Source: Coenobita brevimanus
Lineage: Eukaryota; Arthropoda; Malacostraca; Decapoda; Coenobitidae
Reading direction: 5' to 3'
NCBI GenBank assembly: GCA_032717465.1
Contig: CM064713.1
Span: forward strand, 13,960,203-14,024,202
Length of the DNA stretch: 64,000 nt
Shown: positions 46,100-57,537 of the stretch, in pieces
Position numbering within the stretch: position 1 is the stretch's first letter
Layout: every line of letters starts with the position of its first letter
Notes under the pieces: generated by a model
The model's input: only the letters and a program-made list of their open reading frames with translations
What the model was told of the DNA's origin: nothing
Databases searched by the model: none
Position numbers and translations under genes: made by a program

Positions 46100-49000
46100 C
46101 TATGCTCGTGGGTTTCCGTCGCTGTTTCTCAATAAGTCGAATTTAACTTTAAACTCGTTTAAGTTTTTAGACTGGACGATCTCTTTGTCCAGGCTATTCC
46201 ATAAGTCTATACTTCTGTAAGGAAAGCTATATTTCTTGATATCCTTCAAGCAGCTTGACTTTTTCAATTTCATTCCATGTCCTCTTGTTGCTCTCTTATC
46301 CCATACAAACAGATCTTCTTTGTCAATTTTATCTACTCCCACCATGGTCCTGAACACCACAATCATGTCTCCCCTTTCTCCTTTCCTCTAACGAAGGCAA
46401 ATCCAGTTTTTCCAGCCTCTCTCTGTATGACAGGTCTGTCAGACTGGGGACCATCTTGGTTGCTGTTCTTTGTATTCTCTCAATCTTGTTTATATCTTTC
46501 TTTTTGTGTGGGGACCACACTACCACTGCATATTCTAACCTGGGGCGGATCATGGCCACTATCAATTTTTTCATCATTTCCTCATCCATATAATGAAATG
46601 CTACTCTTATGTTAGTCAAGAGCTTATAAGTCTCTCTAACTATCTTGTTAATGTGCTTTTCTGGTGACAAACTATCTTGGACCAGCACTCCCAAATCTTT
46701 CTCTTCTCTCCTTTTTGTGATTAATTCATTACCCAAAAAATAATGCAGTGATGGTCTCCTGGTACTTTTACCCATTTCCAATATTTTACATTTCTTTACA
46801 TTAAATTTCATTTCCCACGTCCGGCTCCAATTGTGTATCCTATCCAAATCCTCCTGCAGTATTTTACAATCCTCCTCAACCTCTATCTTCCTCAAGATCT
46901 TTACATCATCAGCAAACAGACTCGCATAACTGTTCACTCCATCTACCATATCATTTACGTAAATCAGGAACATTACTGGCGCCAACACTGAGCCTTGAGG
47001 GACTCCACTTGTTACTTCCCTCCATCCAGACATCTTTTCCTTTATTACTGTCCTCATTTGTCTGTCTCTCAAAAAGTCTCTCATCCATTCCAGAAGTTTC
47101 CCCTTTAGTCCTCCTATATATTCTAGTTTCCACATTAGTCTCTTATGAGGTACCTTGTCAAAGGCCTTCTCTAAGTCTAAGTACACACAATCCACCCAAC
47201 CATCTCTCTCCTGTACCACATCAATCGCTCTTGAGTAAAAGCTCAACAAGTTTGAAACACATGACCTTCCACTTCTGAATCCAAACTGACATTCAGCCAA
47301 AATATTCATCTCTTCCAGATATTTTATCCATCTATCTTTCAGGATTCTCTCACACAATTTTGCGACCATGCTGGTTAGAGACACTGGTCTATAATTCAGG
47401 GGTTCTTCCCTGTTTCCTCCTTTGTAAATTGGTACCACATTTGCCCTCTTCCATTCTTTTGGCACTTTCCCCTCTTCCAGTGAGCATACAATTAAGCTGT
47501 GAATTTTATCCGCCAGTTGTTCTCTGCATTCCTTCAGTACCCAATTAGAAATTCCATCAGGTCCTAGGGCTTTCCTTACATCTTGAGTTTCCAGTAATTT
47601 ATACACTTCCTGCACCTCCACTTTTATATCTTTCATCACCGGAACATTTCTAATCACTCCCTCCCCTTCCACAAGCTCCTTTTCTTTAGTGAAAACTGAC
47701 TGGAAACGTTTGTTCATTATTTCTGCTTGCATTGCCGCATCCTTAAAGACCTCTCCATCTACTTTCAGCTTGGTGATTCCTTCCTTTTGTTTCAGTTTGC
47801 CATTAACAAATCTATAAAACAGTTTGGGTTCATCCTTGCATTTGTCAATTATACCTTTCTCAAAATTCCTTTCTTCTTCCCTACGTATTCTTGTGTATTC
47901 GTTTCTTGTTCTTTTATATTCTTCCTTTGTTCTGTCGTTACCTCTCTTTCTCCAATTGTTCCACGCCTTATCTCTCTCTTTTTTGGCTATCATACACCTT
48001 CTATTAAACCACTCCTTTTTCCTGTTTTCTTTCCCTCTTACTCTTGGTACAAATTTTTCCACTCCCAAATTATAGAGGTCTAGAAAGATATCCCACTTCC
48101 TCTGTATCTCTCTTGTTTCTCTGAATTTTCTCCAATCCGCATTTTCAAAAAAGTTTCTCAATCCTGTAAAATTTGCTTTGCCAAAGTTGTATCTTCTCTG
48201 TCTATGAAGCTCGTCTCTTGGCTCGACGTTTCCTATTAACATCTGGAACTCAATGACCACGTGGTCACTTTTTCCCAAAGGACAGAGATATTCCAATGAT
48301 TCTATTACATCGGGTTCTTTGGTGAACAGTAAATCTAACCTTGCTGGTGTGTCCTCACCTCGAAACCGTGTCTCTTCTTTGACCCACTGCGTCATCACAT
48401 TATTCATTATTATATTTAATAACATAGTACCCCACGAATCCTCGCCGCCTCCCGAGTACCATTCCTCCCAGTTCACCTCTTTACAATTAAAGTCACCCAC
48501 CAAAATTATATTATTGCTTTTCTCAATTATTTTTTGCAAGTAGTTAGCCATATCAGAGAACATCTCATGGTATTCGTCATCCTTCCATGCTCTCGTCTTT
48601 GGGGGAACATACACTACCGCCATATCTCTCTTAACATTCTCTCCAGTTTCTAATTTCATATATATCACTTCAGCCCTGCCTTCTCCCATTTCCACAGTAT
48701 CTACATTTATGTTGTTCTTCACTGCTATCATCACTCCTCCTCCCTTTTTTTCTTTCCTGTCTTTTCTCCACAGTTTGTATTTACCATCTCCCAAATGAAC
48801 ATCAATATCTTCTCTTAATTTGGTCTCTACAAGGCACATGACATCAGGTTCATGTTCTCTCAAGAAATCATTAATTTCGATCCTTGTCGACATGAAACCA
48901 TCAACATTAGTATATATCACCTTCAAATTATTTTTGACATTATTAATACCCTCTTCTCTCCTACTCTCTGTCCGTACCACTTCTTCAACTTCTGATCTTT

Positions 49001-49115
49001 CACAACCATCCCCCCTAGTTTCCTTCACTTCTATTTCCTTAAATACCATTTCCTTACTTTCATATCCAATACTCTCCAAAAAAAGTATTACGTTCTTCCT
49101 CTGTCCTCTTATCAT
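46100..49115 (-). pseudogene. CR1-type ORF2: endonuclease and reverse transcriptase (one frameshift)
   Basis: 928 residues from the ATG at 49115, then a frameshift near 46375 into a frame ending at 46100. Endonuclease: [164 protein letters not shown]-terminal: MIRPRLEYAVVVWSPHKKKD and, after the shift, KYSFPYRSIDLWNSLDKEIV. Catalytic residues look intact. It lies within the putative intron of the Myb/SANT gene, antisense to it. Confidence 0.9.
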
Positions 49116-49923
49116 TTTTTTCCTTTACTTCTTCCTTTAATGATTTTAAAACTTCTCTTTCTTCTTCATTCAGATCTTTTCTTATTATAATATTTTCCAT
49201 CCCCGCCTCTTTGCTTAATTTCCAGGTCACTTTAAGTATCTCATTTATTACACTTTCTGATGTAAACTTGACTCTCATTGGTCTTGTTTCCCCTTTCTTA
49301 TAAGGCCCTATCCTCCTTACTTCCTCAATTTCTTTTACCCACTTGTCTCCTTCGGGGTCAATCTTGCCTAATATTCCTCTCACCATGTTCGTGTCTTTCT
49401 CGAGTCTTGCGAACCTAACCTTTTCTTCCTCTTCCCTGTTTCCAAATACTACCACACATCTGTTCCTTTCTACAGTTTCTCTCACTATTTTCTCTTTTTT
49501 CTTCAGTATTTTCACTACATTTTCTTCCATTTCTTTCTTGTTCATTTCCCTTTCTTCCTGGATGATCTCTCTTAAGCTGACCACTTCTTTCTGTTCTTCT
49601 TCTACGTGTGCCCACTTTGCCTTGTGTTCTTCTAGTACATTACTCACCTTCTCCGTTTTATTAGTACTCTCTTCAAGTTTCCTCCTCAGTTCAACATTCT
49701 CCCTCTTCAAATTCTTAATCTCTTCATTGGCTGTTTCGTTGGACTGGATTAGACTCTGTATGGTGGTTTCCGTATTTCCTGACACATCCTTTATCACTAG
49801 ATTCTCTACTTTTTTTTCGAGTTCACTAATCCTCATAATTAATGTTTTCACCAGGTCCATGACATTAGTATTAGCATCAAATCCTTGAAATTCCATTCCC
49901 TCATTGTTTACATTTTCGGCCAT
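49060..49923 (-). CDS. CR1-type ORF1, coiled coil and RNA-binding-like domain
   Basis: 287 residues, intact. Residues about 20-150 have strong heptad character (LVKTLIMRISELEKKVENLV; NETANEEIKNLKRENVELRR), so a coiled-coil trimerisation segment is likely. The C-terminal part (RCVVVFGNREEEEKVRFARL, VRRIGPYKKGETRPMRVKF, IIIRKDLNEEEREVLKSL) resembles the RRM-like plus C-terminal domain of LINE ORF1 proteins. The last 56 bp overlap the ORF2 start in another frame. The region 49971-50203 shows no feature. Confidence 0.8.
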   Translation of the reverse strand: MAENVNNEGMEFQGFDANTNVMDLVKTLIMRISELEKKVENLVIKDVSGNTETTIQSLIQSNETANEEIKNLKRENVELRRKLEESTNKTEKVSNVLEEHKAKWAHVEEEQKEVVSLREIIQEEREMNKKEMEENVVKILKKKEKIVRETVERNRCVVVFGNREEEEKVRFARLEKDTNMVRGILGKIDPEGDKWVKEIEEVRRIGPYKKGETRPMRVKFTSESVINEILKVTWKLSKEAGMENIIIRKDLNEEEREVLKSLKEEVKEKNDKRTEEERNTFFGEYWI

Positions 49924-50519
49924 CTTTAACGTACCGGTAAAGTACCTAAACAGCTGTTACCGAATAAGCCACAAACATTCATGTATACTATTGCCAACAA
50001 ATCTTTACATTTTTGGTAGTCTACCAACTTCCATTATTTTAAATTTAAAGAAAGACCCTAGGAGACAGGACCGACAAAATTCCTGAAACTACTCAAGGTT
50101 AGGAGCGATGCCTGGGACGACCTCTCTCTCCGGCTGCTCGTGCAGTTGAGATAGTGTAATACCAGTTGACCTAGCTCAAAGTACAAGTAGGGCCAACCAT
50201 GTACACTCAACCCTCGGCTATCATGGGTTCCGCTATAGCATATCTTGCTATCATGCCTATATAAAAAACTACCCAAATACCTTTATCATGCACTAAATGC
50301 CTGCTATCGCGCACCGCAAATGTTCGAAAATTTAAAAAAGGCCAGGCTCCAGTGCTTCGCCCAGCCAACAAAAGCTTCACTCCATGATTGGTCGTGTGAC
50401 GTCAGCACCAGCCAAGTGCTGATTGGCCGCCTGACCGAGTCTCTTGCCTGCCAAACCATTCAAGTGCGCGCCCTCAGACCGTGAACAGTGATAGCAAGAA
50501 CAATAACCTTTTTTATGAT

Positions 50520-50732
50520 ATGACCATGGCCAACATACCCCCTCCTCATCCCCCTACCATCACCCAACATAATGCTGCGGCACCTGGCAGGGAAATAAAG
50601 AAGAGGAAGAACCTAAGTTATGCAGATAAGCTGGAAATGTGAAACTTATAGAGAATGGTGAGACCAAGCGAAGTGTGGGGAAGAAACATAACATCAATGA
50701 ATCAACTGTGAGGGGTATTTATAAGAATCATG
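50520..50732 (+). pseudogene. Tigger/CENP-B-like helix-turn-helix N-terminus
   Basis: MTMANIPPPHPPTITQHNAA precedes KKRKNLSYADKLEM and, after a frameshift near 50640, KLIENGETKRSVGKKHNINE then STVRGIYKN. This is the psq/CENP-B-type HTH of pogo and Tigger transposases, which binds the terminal repeats. It is cut by the inserted RTE-derived element; no catalytic domain remains. Confidence 0.72.
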
Positions 50733-50842
50733 ATCTATCTATCTATTGCCAGATGCCATAATCCCATAAGGGGTGGCCATTTGACTCGGAGTTATTTGTT
50801 TTACAGGGAGGGGCACTAACCCTCCACCAACCCACTTGTTAA
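50733..50842 (-). mobile_element. Miniature RTE-derived (SINE-like) element, copy 1
   Basis: On the minus strand: a head with AACAAGTGGGTTGGTGGAGG and GTTAGTGCCCCTCCCTG, matching the 5' UTR of RTE copy B (28490-28535); a short link TGTAAAACAAATAACTC; then GGCCACCCC...GGGATTATGGCATCTGGCAA and a GATA tail, matching the 3' end of the RTE family. About 110 bp with no coding sequence. It therefore looks like both ends of an RTE joined together. Confidence 0.72.
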
Positions 50843-51227
50843 AACATGCTAATTTTTAGACTATTATATATAAATATGTGGTACAAAAAAGGTATCTTAG
50901 GGGTAAATATTGAGGTCATGGCACCAGTTAGAATTATTACCATAAGTTCTTCAGTTCGGCTATCACGGTTTCGGCTATAGCGCAGCCATAGCGGGACCAA
51001 TTGGGAGTGATAGCCGAAGGTTAAGTGTAACTTATTATTTTCAGATTATTTTCTGGTTTATTGAATACTAGCTGTCCTCCCAAATAATTCTTCAGCTACA
51101 AGTAATGGACAAATTAATCATTGGCAATTTGCCCCCTATTGCAGGTTGTGGTCCTGCCCTGCCTCCCCTCAGTGACCTCGATGAGATCATCGCAAAAATA
51201 CTTGGTTTTAACAATGTCAACCTACCA

Positions 51228-52112
51228 AGGTAGGGTAGTGGATGTTGGAGTGGCCCTGGTGAGAGAGGATAGTGTTTGGAAACTCCCTGTACTGTTGTTT
51301 GCAGATGATACTGTGTTGTTGAGTGATGACGAAGGGGAGCTGCAAGGCTTGGTGGATGAGTTTGGGAGAGCGTGTAAGAAATGGAATCTAAAGGTGAATG
51401 TAGAGAAGAGCAAAGTGATGGTCTTTGAGAGAGGTGAAGTCAGTGAATGTATGGCGAGGTTGGATGGTGAGGAATTGGAAAATGTGAGTACGTTTAAGTA
51501 CTTGGGTAGTGTGATGAGTAAGGATGGAGGTTTGGAGGGTGAAGTGCTTGAAAGGATACAGCAGGGAAGAAAGGTTGCTGGTTCTTTGAAAACAGTGATA
51601 AGAAACAGGGAAGTGAGCATGGAAGTGAAAAAGTTACTACATGACAGTATTGTGATACCAACTCTAATGTACGGAAGTGAAGCTTGGATATTGTTGGAAG
51701 GACACAAGTCAAGAGTGAGAGCAGTGGAAATGAGTTATTTAAGAGGAGCCTGTGGAGTCACATGGAGAGACAGGCTGACAAATGAGGATATAAAGAAGCA
51801 TTGTGGTGTGGATGTGGATGTGATAGGAAGCGTTATGAAGAACACACTGAGGTGGTTTGGCCATGTGGAGAGGATGGAGGGTGAAAGACTGACGAAGAGA
51901 GTGTATGTGAGTGAGGTGGAGGGGGGAAGAGGGAGGGGGAGGCCGAGGATGAGATGGAGGGATGGGGTGGAGAGGTACCGGTATATGAGAGAGGAGGGTG
52001 TGAGTTGGGAGCAGGGCAGTGAAATGTCTGGGGACAGGGCGACTTGGAGGCGATTTGTTTGTGGCCACCCCAAACGGGATTGAGGCGTCTGGCAATAGAT
52101 AGATAGGTAGAC
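51228..52112 (+). pseudogene. RTE family 1, copy C1 (5' truncated)
   Basis: One open frame to 52083 covers the RT catalytic core onward: VREDSVWKLPVLLFADDTVL, STFKYLGSVMSKDGGLEGEV, YGSEAWILLEGHKSRVRAVE, RWFGHVERMEGERLTKRVYV, GRGRGRPRMRW, FVCGHPKRD. It starts at GGTAGGGTAGTGG, in the middle of the palm domain, so it cannot be active. The tail is GGCAATAGATAGATAGGTAG. Very similar to copies A and D. Confidence 0.88.
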
Positions 52113-52186
52113 CGTGAAGGGGACTTGGGACCAGTTGGATATTAACGAGGTCCATGCTCCAGTGACCCTGCCAGACAAAGGACTTG

Positions 52187-52612
52187 GTATTGTGATACCA
52201 ACTCTAATGTATGGAAGTGAAACTTGGAGTTGGAGGGACAGAAGTCAAGAGTGAGAGCAGTGGAAATGAGTTATTGGAGAGGAGCCTGTGGAGTCACATG
52301 GAGAGACAGACTGACAAGTGAGGATGTGAAGGAGTGTTGTGGTGTGGATGTGGATGTGATAGGAAGTGTTAGGAGAAACACAATGAGGTGGTTTGGCTAT
52401 GTGGAGAGGATGTAGAGTGGGAGACTGGTGAGGAGAGTGTGTGTGAGTGAGGTCGGGAGGGTGAGGCCAAGGATGAGATGGAGGGATGGAATGGAGAGGT
52501 ATATGAGAGAGGGGGGGTGTAAGCTGGGAACAGGGCAGGGGGACAGGGCGACATGGAGGCGATTTGTTTGTGGCCACCTCTTACGGGATTAAGGCGTCTG
52601 GCAATATATATA
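52187..52612 (+). pseudogene. RTE family 1, copy C2 (3' end only)
   Basis: Starts at TTGTGATACCAACTCTAATG (the VIPTLMYGSE block) with small deletions (TWSWRDRSQE instead of the SEAWTLLEGHK block), includes RGACGVTWRDRLTSEDVKE and RWFGYVERM, then a premature stop. Its tail is GGCAATATATATATA instead of the GATA tail of the others. Confidence 0.82.
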
Positions 52613-52746
52613 TATTTTTTTATGTCCACAGTATTTTATTTCCCACTCATACCATTCAGTTAACGCCTGTTTAGTTATATGTTTTAGATTCCTGTATTAT
52701 AACCCTTGATCATTCATATCCTCTTCCATAATTCATTACTCATATT

Positions 52747-52822
52747 TGTAAAACAAATAACTCAGAGTCAAATGGCCACCCTGTATGGGATTATGGCATC
52801 TGGCACTAGATAGATAGACAGA
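52747..52822 (+). mobile_element. Miniature RTE-derived element, copy 2 (partial)
   Basis: TGTAAAACAAATAACTCAGA and AAATGGCCACC..TATGGGATTATGGCATCTGGCA with a TAGATAGATAG tail, the same arrangement as the copy at 50733-50842 in reverse orientation. The head with the RTE 5' UTR part is missing. 52613-52746 and 52823-52975 show nothing recognisable. Confidence 0.65.
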
Positions 52823-52979
52823 GATATTTGAGCACCATCATTTAATGTTTCCTTCTAGTGTGTGCTTCATGAAATATCTATTCATTCTACATCTTTTTTA
52901 TGTCCATTTTAATACCGTTAGATTAACATAGTAACTCATACGAAAATGCAGGAAGTAGGTGGAAATATACCAAAAGTTG

Positions 52980-55900
52980 TACCCCCCCTGGGGGTAGGGT
53001 TTTTTTTCAAGAATACTCCCTCAGTATCCCTGCTTGTCGTAAAAGGCGACTAAAAGGGTTGGCAGAGGGTTAGTACCCTTCCCCGGAAAACAACTAACTA
53101 AAAAAACAAACAAGAAGCCTCGGACAAGGACTGACCTAACGATGACGACCCATGACCGGAGAGAGGACTTGGTAATGGCTACATGGAATGTAAGAGGAGT
53201 GAATGATGAGGTGAAAGAGAGAAAGATTGTCCAGGTGCTTGAGGGTGCGAAAGTGGATGTATGTGGAATAACTGAAACAAAATGGAGAGGAGAAAGTGTG
53301 AGAGAATGGGAATATGGATGGGGTATATGTGCAGGAGTAGGTGAGAATGAGAGGGCAAAGGAAGGAGTATGTATAGTTGTGAGTAAAAGGCAGAAGAAGA
53401 GCATAAGAGAGTATGGATCAGTTGGGTCAAGGATTGTGTGGGTAAGATTGAAAGTTGGACTACAAATGTGGGCGATTGTCTGTGTATGTGCCAACGCAAG
53501 ATCGTGCTAGCAGAGTGAGAGAAGAGTTCTGGACAAATGTGGAAGTGTGCATGGAAAAGTTTGGAAGGAATGAGAGAGTGTTTTTGATCAATGATATGAA
53601 TGGTAAAGTAGGGAATGTGAAGGTGGATGGAATAGTTGGTGAGTGGGGTGTGCCTGCTGAGATAGACGAGAATGGCAGTGCATTAGTGGACATTTTTGCT
53701 GGGAGGGGGGTGGTGATAGCCAATACCCTCTTCAGGCATAAAATGATCCACAGGTATACATGGCGAGTGATGAGAAGGGTGGGTGATGAACTGAATGAAA
53801 GGAAGGCAATGATTGATTATGTGTGTGTGGATGAAAGGATGCGAAGATGTGTAATGGATGCAAGAGCTTATAGAGGTTGGGGGGGTGGACTTTCTGACCA
53901 CTACTTGGTGGTGGCCAGAATTAGGATCCAAGTAAGATGGAGGAATAGAAGAAGGGAAAGACGAGAGGAAGGAGTAGTTGCAAGGAGAGTGGAAAGGTTA
54001 CAAGAGGATGAGAAAAAGGCAGAGTATAAGAGAGAAGTGGAGGAACGATTGGGCAAATACGAATTGGAGCAGATGGGGGACGTGGAAGGTGTGTGCAGGA
54101 TATTAACAGAAGAAATACGTGCAGCATGTGATGTGGTGTGTGGGAGGAAGACAAGACAGAGGGGGGTGCAAGGAACAGCGTGGTGGACTGAAGAGGTGAG
54201 ACAGGCTGTGGCACAAAAGAAGAAAGCATACAATGAATGGATGAAAAATAGGGGCGTGGAAGAAGTTGAGAGGCGGAAGAGAGAGTTATATGTGGAAAGA
54301 AAGAAAGAGGTGAAAAGATTAGTAAGAGAGAGTAAGAAGAGAGTGGATGAGGAATTTGGAAGGAATTTGAGTGTAAAGTGGAGGGACTGTAAGAAAATGT
54401 TCTGGAAACAGGTGAAGAGAATAAGACAGGGTGGACATGAGGTTAGCAGGGGAGTGAAAGATAAAAATGGTAGATTACTAGTGGAGAAGGGAGAAAAAGT
54501 GAGCAAATGGAGAGAACACTTTAAGGAATTGTTGAACATAGAGGATGGAAGTAATGCGAGTATAAGTGGCTGGGGAATGGCTGGGAGAAGGAGGGAGGTG
54601 AGAAGACAGGAAGAAATCAGTAGGATAGTTGTGGAAGCAATGAAGAAAGTTAAATTGGGGAAAGCCCCAGGTATTGATGGAGTGTGTGAAGCATGGGAGA
54701 GAGATAGTAGTAGAATGGATGTGGAAGATGTGCAGATTGGCCTGGGAGGAAGGTAGAGTCCCGGAGGATTGGAAGTCAGGTATAATTATTCCCTTGTACA
54801 AAGGAAAAGGGGAAAAAGAAGTGTGTGGTAATCAAAGGGGCATTTGTCTTCTTAGTATAATAGGAAAAGTGTATGGTAGGATACGTATTGACAGAGTTAG
54901 AGAAAGAACAGAAGAGTTAGTTGGAGAAGAACAGGGAGGCTTTAGGAAGGGAAGAGGTTGTGTAGATCAGATATTCATTCTTAGATCTTTAGTGGAAAAG
55001 TTTCTAGAGAAGGGAAAGAAGTTGTATGCGACTTTCATGGATTTGGAGAAAGCATATGACAGGGTGGATAAACAAGGATTGTGGAAAGTATTAAGAATAT
55101 ATGGAGTAGATGGGAAGTTGTTGAATGCTGTGAAGTGTATGTATGATGGTGCTACGGCTGCAGTGCGTGTGGATTGTGAACTATGTGAATTTTTCTCTTT
55201 GAAGGTTGGGTTGAAACAGGGATGTGTCATGTCTCCATGGTTGTTCAATCTGTACATGGATGGGGTAATAAAAGAGGTACAAGGTAGGGTAGTGGATGTT
55301 GGAGTGGCCCTGGTGAGAGAGGATAGTGTTTGGAAACTCCCTGTACCGTTGTTTGCAGATGATACTGTTTTTGAGTGAAGACGAAGGGGAGTGCAAGGTT
55401 TGGTGGATGAGTTTGTGAGAGTGTGTAAGAAACGGAATCTAAAGGTGAATGTAGGGAAGAGTAAAGTGATGGTCTTTGAGAGAGGCGAAGTCAGTGAATG
55501 TACAGCGAGGTTGGATGGTGAGGAATTGGAAAATGTGAGTACGTTTAATTACTTGGGTAGTGTGATGAGTAAGGATGGAGGTTTGGAGGGTGAAGTGCTT
55601 GAAAGGGTACAGCAGGGAAGAAAGGTTGCTGGTACTTTGAAAGCAGTGATAAGAAACAGGGAAGTGAGCATGGAAGTGAAAAAGTTACTACATGACAGTA
55701 TTGTGATACCAACTCTAACGTATGGAAGTGAAGCTTGGACGTTGTTGGAAGGACACAAGTGAAGAGTGAGAGCAGTGGAAATGAGTTATTTAAGATGAGC
55801 CTGTGGAGTCACATGGAGAGACAGGCTGACGAATGAGGATATAAAGGAGCGTTATGGTGTGGATGTGGATGTGATAGGAAGCGTTATGAGGAACACACTG

Positions 55901-56150
55901 AGGTGGTTTGGCCATGTGGAGAGGATGGAGGGTGAGAGACTGATGAAGAGAGTGTATGTGAGTGAGGTGGAGGGGGGAAGAGGGAGGGGGAGGCTGAGGA
56001 TGAGATGGAGGGATGGGGTGGAGAGGTATATGAGAGAGGGGGGTGTGAGTTGGGAGCAGGGCAGTGAAATGGCGGGGGACAGGTTGACGTGGAGGCGATT
56101 TGTTTGTGGCCACCCCAAATGGGATTGAGGCGTCTGGCAATAGAATAGAA
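52980..56150 (+). mobile_element. RTE family 1, copy D, nearly full length
   Basis: About 3.15 kb. The 5' UTR (52980-53140) contains CTTGTCGTAAAAGGCGACTA and GGGTTGGCAGAGGGTTAGTA. The single ORF region runs 53141-56128 and the 3' end GGCGTCTGGCAATAGAATAG lies at about 56135-56150. It ends only about 48 bp before the putative 3' splice site of the Myb gene. It provides the length reference for the truncated copies A, B, C1 and C2. Confidence 0.85.
53141..56128 (+). pseudogene. RTE copy D ORF: endonuclease and reverse transcriptase (broken)
   Basis: Endonuclease: LVMATWNVRGVNDEVKER, VDVCGITETKWRGE (53141-53500), frameshift, VFLINDMNGKVGNV, GWGGGLSDHYLVVARIR. Linker: VQGTAWWTEEVRQAVAQKKK. RT: KLGKAPGIDGV, deletion/frameshift near 54690, IIIPLYKGKGEKEVCG, QGGFRKGRGCVDQIFILRSL, TFMDLEKAYDRVDKQG, LKQGCVMSPWLFNLYMDG, LFADDTV, frameshift near 55375, FNYLGSVMSKDGG, nonsense at 55760-55762 and near 55796, RWFGHVERM, GRLRMRWRDG. 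Catalytic FADD and the endonuclease residues remain, but at least four frameshifts or stops inactivate it. Confidence 0.87.
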
Positions 56151-56198
56151 AGAAAAAATTACGTGAAAATAGTGGCTCATTATTTTTTATCTTGTCAG

Positions 56199-56453
56199 CG
56201 ACAACAGGCTGGGGCAGCACCATCTTAGCAAGCTGGCAGGTGCTGTGGAAACTGCTCCACCAACCGATGCAAGTCTGCCAGCGTCTGAGGCCACCGCAGA
56301 GACCTGCCAGACTGTACTGCCGGTCGATGAAGCCGAGGCCCGACACTTAAGAAGAAGCGAAAGCTTGAATTAACCCTACTAGAACAACAGATACAAGCCT
56401 CTAAGAAGAAACAGGAGGCCAGTCAAGCTAAACTCGATTATTACAGTTATTAA
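56199..56453 (+). pseudogene. Candidate second exon of the Myb/SANT gene
   Basis: TTATTTTTTATCTTGTCAG ends at 56198, a good 3' splice site. The sequence after it is open in the frame DNRLGQHHLSKLAG, PPTDASLPASEATAETCQTV, PVDEAEARH and, after a one-base shift near 56350, KLELTLLEQQIQASKKKQEA then LDYYSY and TAA at 56451. A charged Leu/Gln-rich C-terminal helix after a Ser/Thr/Pro linker is usual for Harbinger Myb-like proteins. Splicing phase with the exon at 44485 does not match without an indel, so pairing is tentative. Confidence 0.45.
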
Positions 56454-56454
56454 T

Positions 56455-56712
56455 TGCCATCCATCCATCATCCAATCCTACATTGCCCCATGAGCCCAGG
56501 GCTAGGCAGTTGGTCCCGACATTTAAGATGAGGGTGACCAGCCTCACTCATCCCTTAGTGGCATTACAGGTGCAAATAAACCCCAACCATCCCTTGGATA
56601 TAAACCTTCACCGGCTCAATCCGATTGGAGTGCAATAATTACCTACTAAACCACCAGGTGCCAAAATTTAGTTATATAGTTACCACCCAGCATAGTAAAT
56701 ATTGCTTCTCCT
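56455..56712 (-). repeat. SINE-like interspersed repeat, copy 2
   Basis: Most complete copy of the family at 3395-3612 and 21208-21303. On the minus strand it begins with TGGTTTAGTAGG (A-box-like), includes GGTCGGGACC-type body sequence (ACATTTAAGATGAGGGTGA on the + strand) and ends with GATGATGGATGGATGG. It starts 2 bp after the stop codon of the candidate Myb exon. Confidence 0.6.
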
Positions 56713-57497
56713 TAAAAGAAATAAAGAATAAAAATATTTTTATGACCTTTCAGATCTTAAGAAGAAATACTGTACCCTACAACAACTGGTTCCCATCATG
56801 GAGATTAGCTAATGGATTTGGGGGAAAGTACACAGAAAGGGATATAGTTCAATCTTATTTTTATGTACTAGTACACTGTAGCAGCCTCTCATCATTCATG
56901 GAACAAGAGTAACATTTTTGTACTTCATATCACAAGACAAAGAGAAATAGTATGACACTAAAGTACCAATACAACCAAAGCTGTAAAATCTTGGATTCAC
57001 AAATTGTAACATTATATAAGTGGGAGTAGTTACAATTTATAATAGGTATTATGAAATGACATGGCAAGTGTTCCATACAAAATACAAATGAATAATGTTG
57101 TCAGTATAAAAAAAAAAAAAAAAAAAAAAAATCTGGGATGGATTTGATTTGTATGCAACACATCAATCGGGGTAAATAAAAACACTGGACAAGTTGGGAT
57201 AAAAAGTAACACAGCCCTGCCAGTCTTTAACTGTTGTCTAATTTTTCTAGTTTTTGATGTGCTGATAGGCCTACCTATACTCCATATTATGTGTATGCAG
57301 ATTTGCCCAACAATGATTATGATCAAATGAAATTTTTTTTTTTTTTCTGCTTATTTAACTTTTTTGGCATTTTTTCTTTAAGTAATGCCATTTCAGGTGC
57401 TTTGAATGCACTGCATTTATTCTGCTGTCAGGAGATCAATGACAGCTGCCCTTAAGAGCCAGACCAAAAGACAGGACTTGCCTGCTTTTGTAACTCC

Positions 57498-57537
<40 letters not shown>

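Larger units (their letters stand above)
45903..49970 (-). mobile_element. Nearly full-length CR1-type LINE
   Basis: Minus strand: ORF1 (49923-49060), ORF2 (49115-46100 with one frameshift), and a 3' UTR ending in two copies of ACAAATAGGTAAAT near 45905-45945. A short tandem 3' terminus without poly(A) is characteristic of CR1. The 5' boundary is uncertain; I place it within about 50 bp upstream of the ORF1 ATG. Confidence 0.85.
50204..51027 (+). mobile_element. Internally deleted Tigger/pogo-like element
   Basis: Inverted ends CACTYAACCYTCGGCTATCA at 50204 and, inverted, at 51027, each flanked by TA (50202-50203 and 51028-51029). A CA-start, TA TSD and this terminal style fit Tigger/pogo. 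GCTATAGC-type inner repeats follow both ends. A transposase N-terminus remnant (50520-50730) survives; the DDE domain is gone. A small RTE-derived element (50733-50842) is inserted inside. Confidence 0.8.

Noticed and set aside
51121..52083. 320-codon frame as a host gene
   Set aside because: After about 36 unrelated leading residues it is RTE polymerase C-terminus; the leader is simply flanking DNA open in the same frame.
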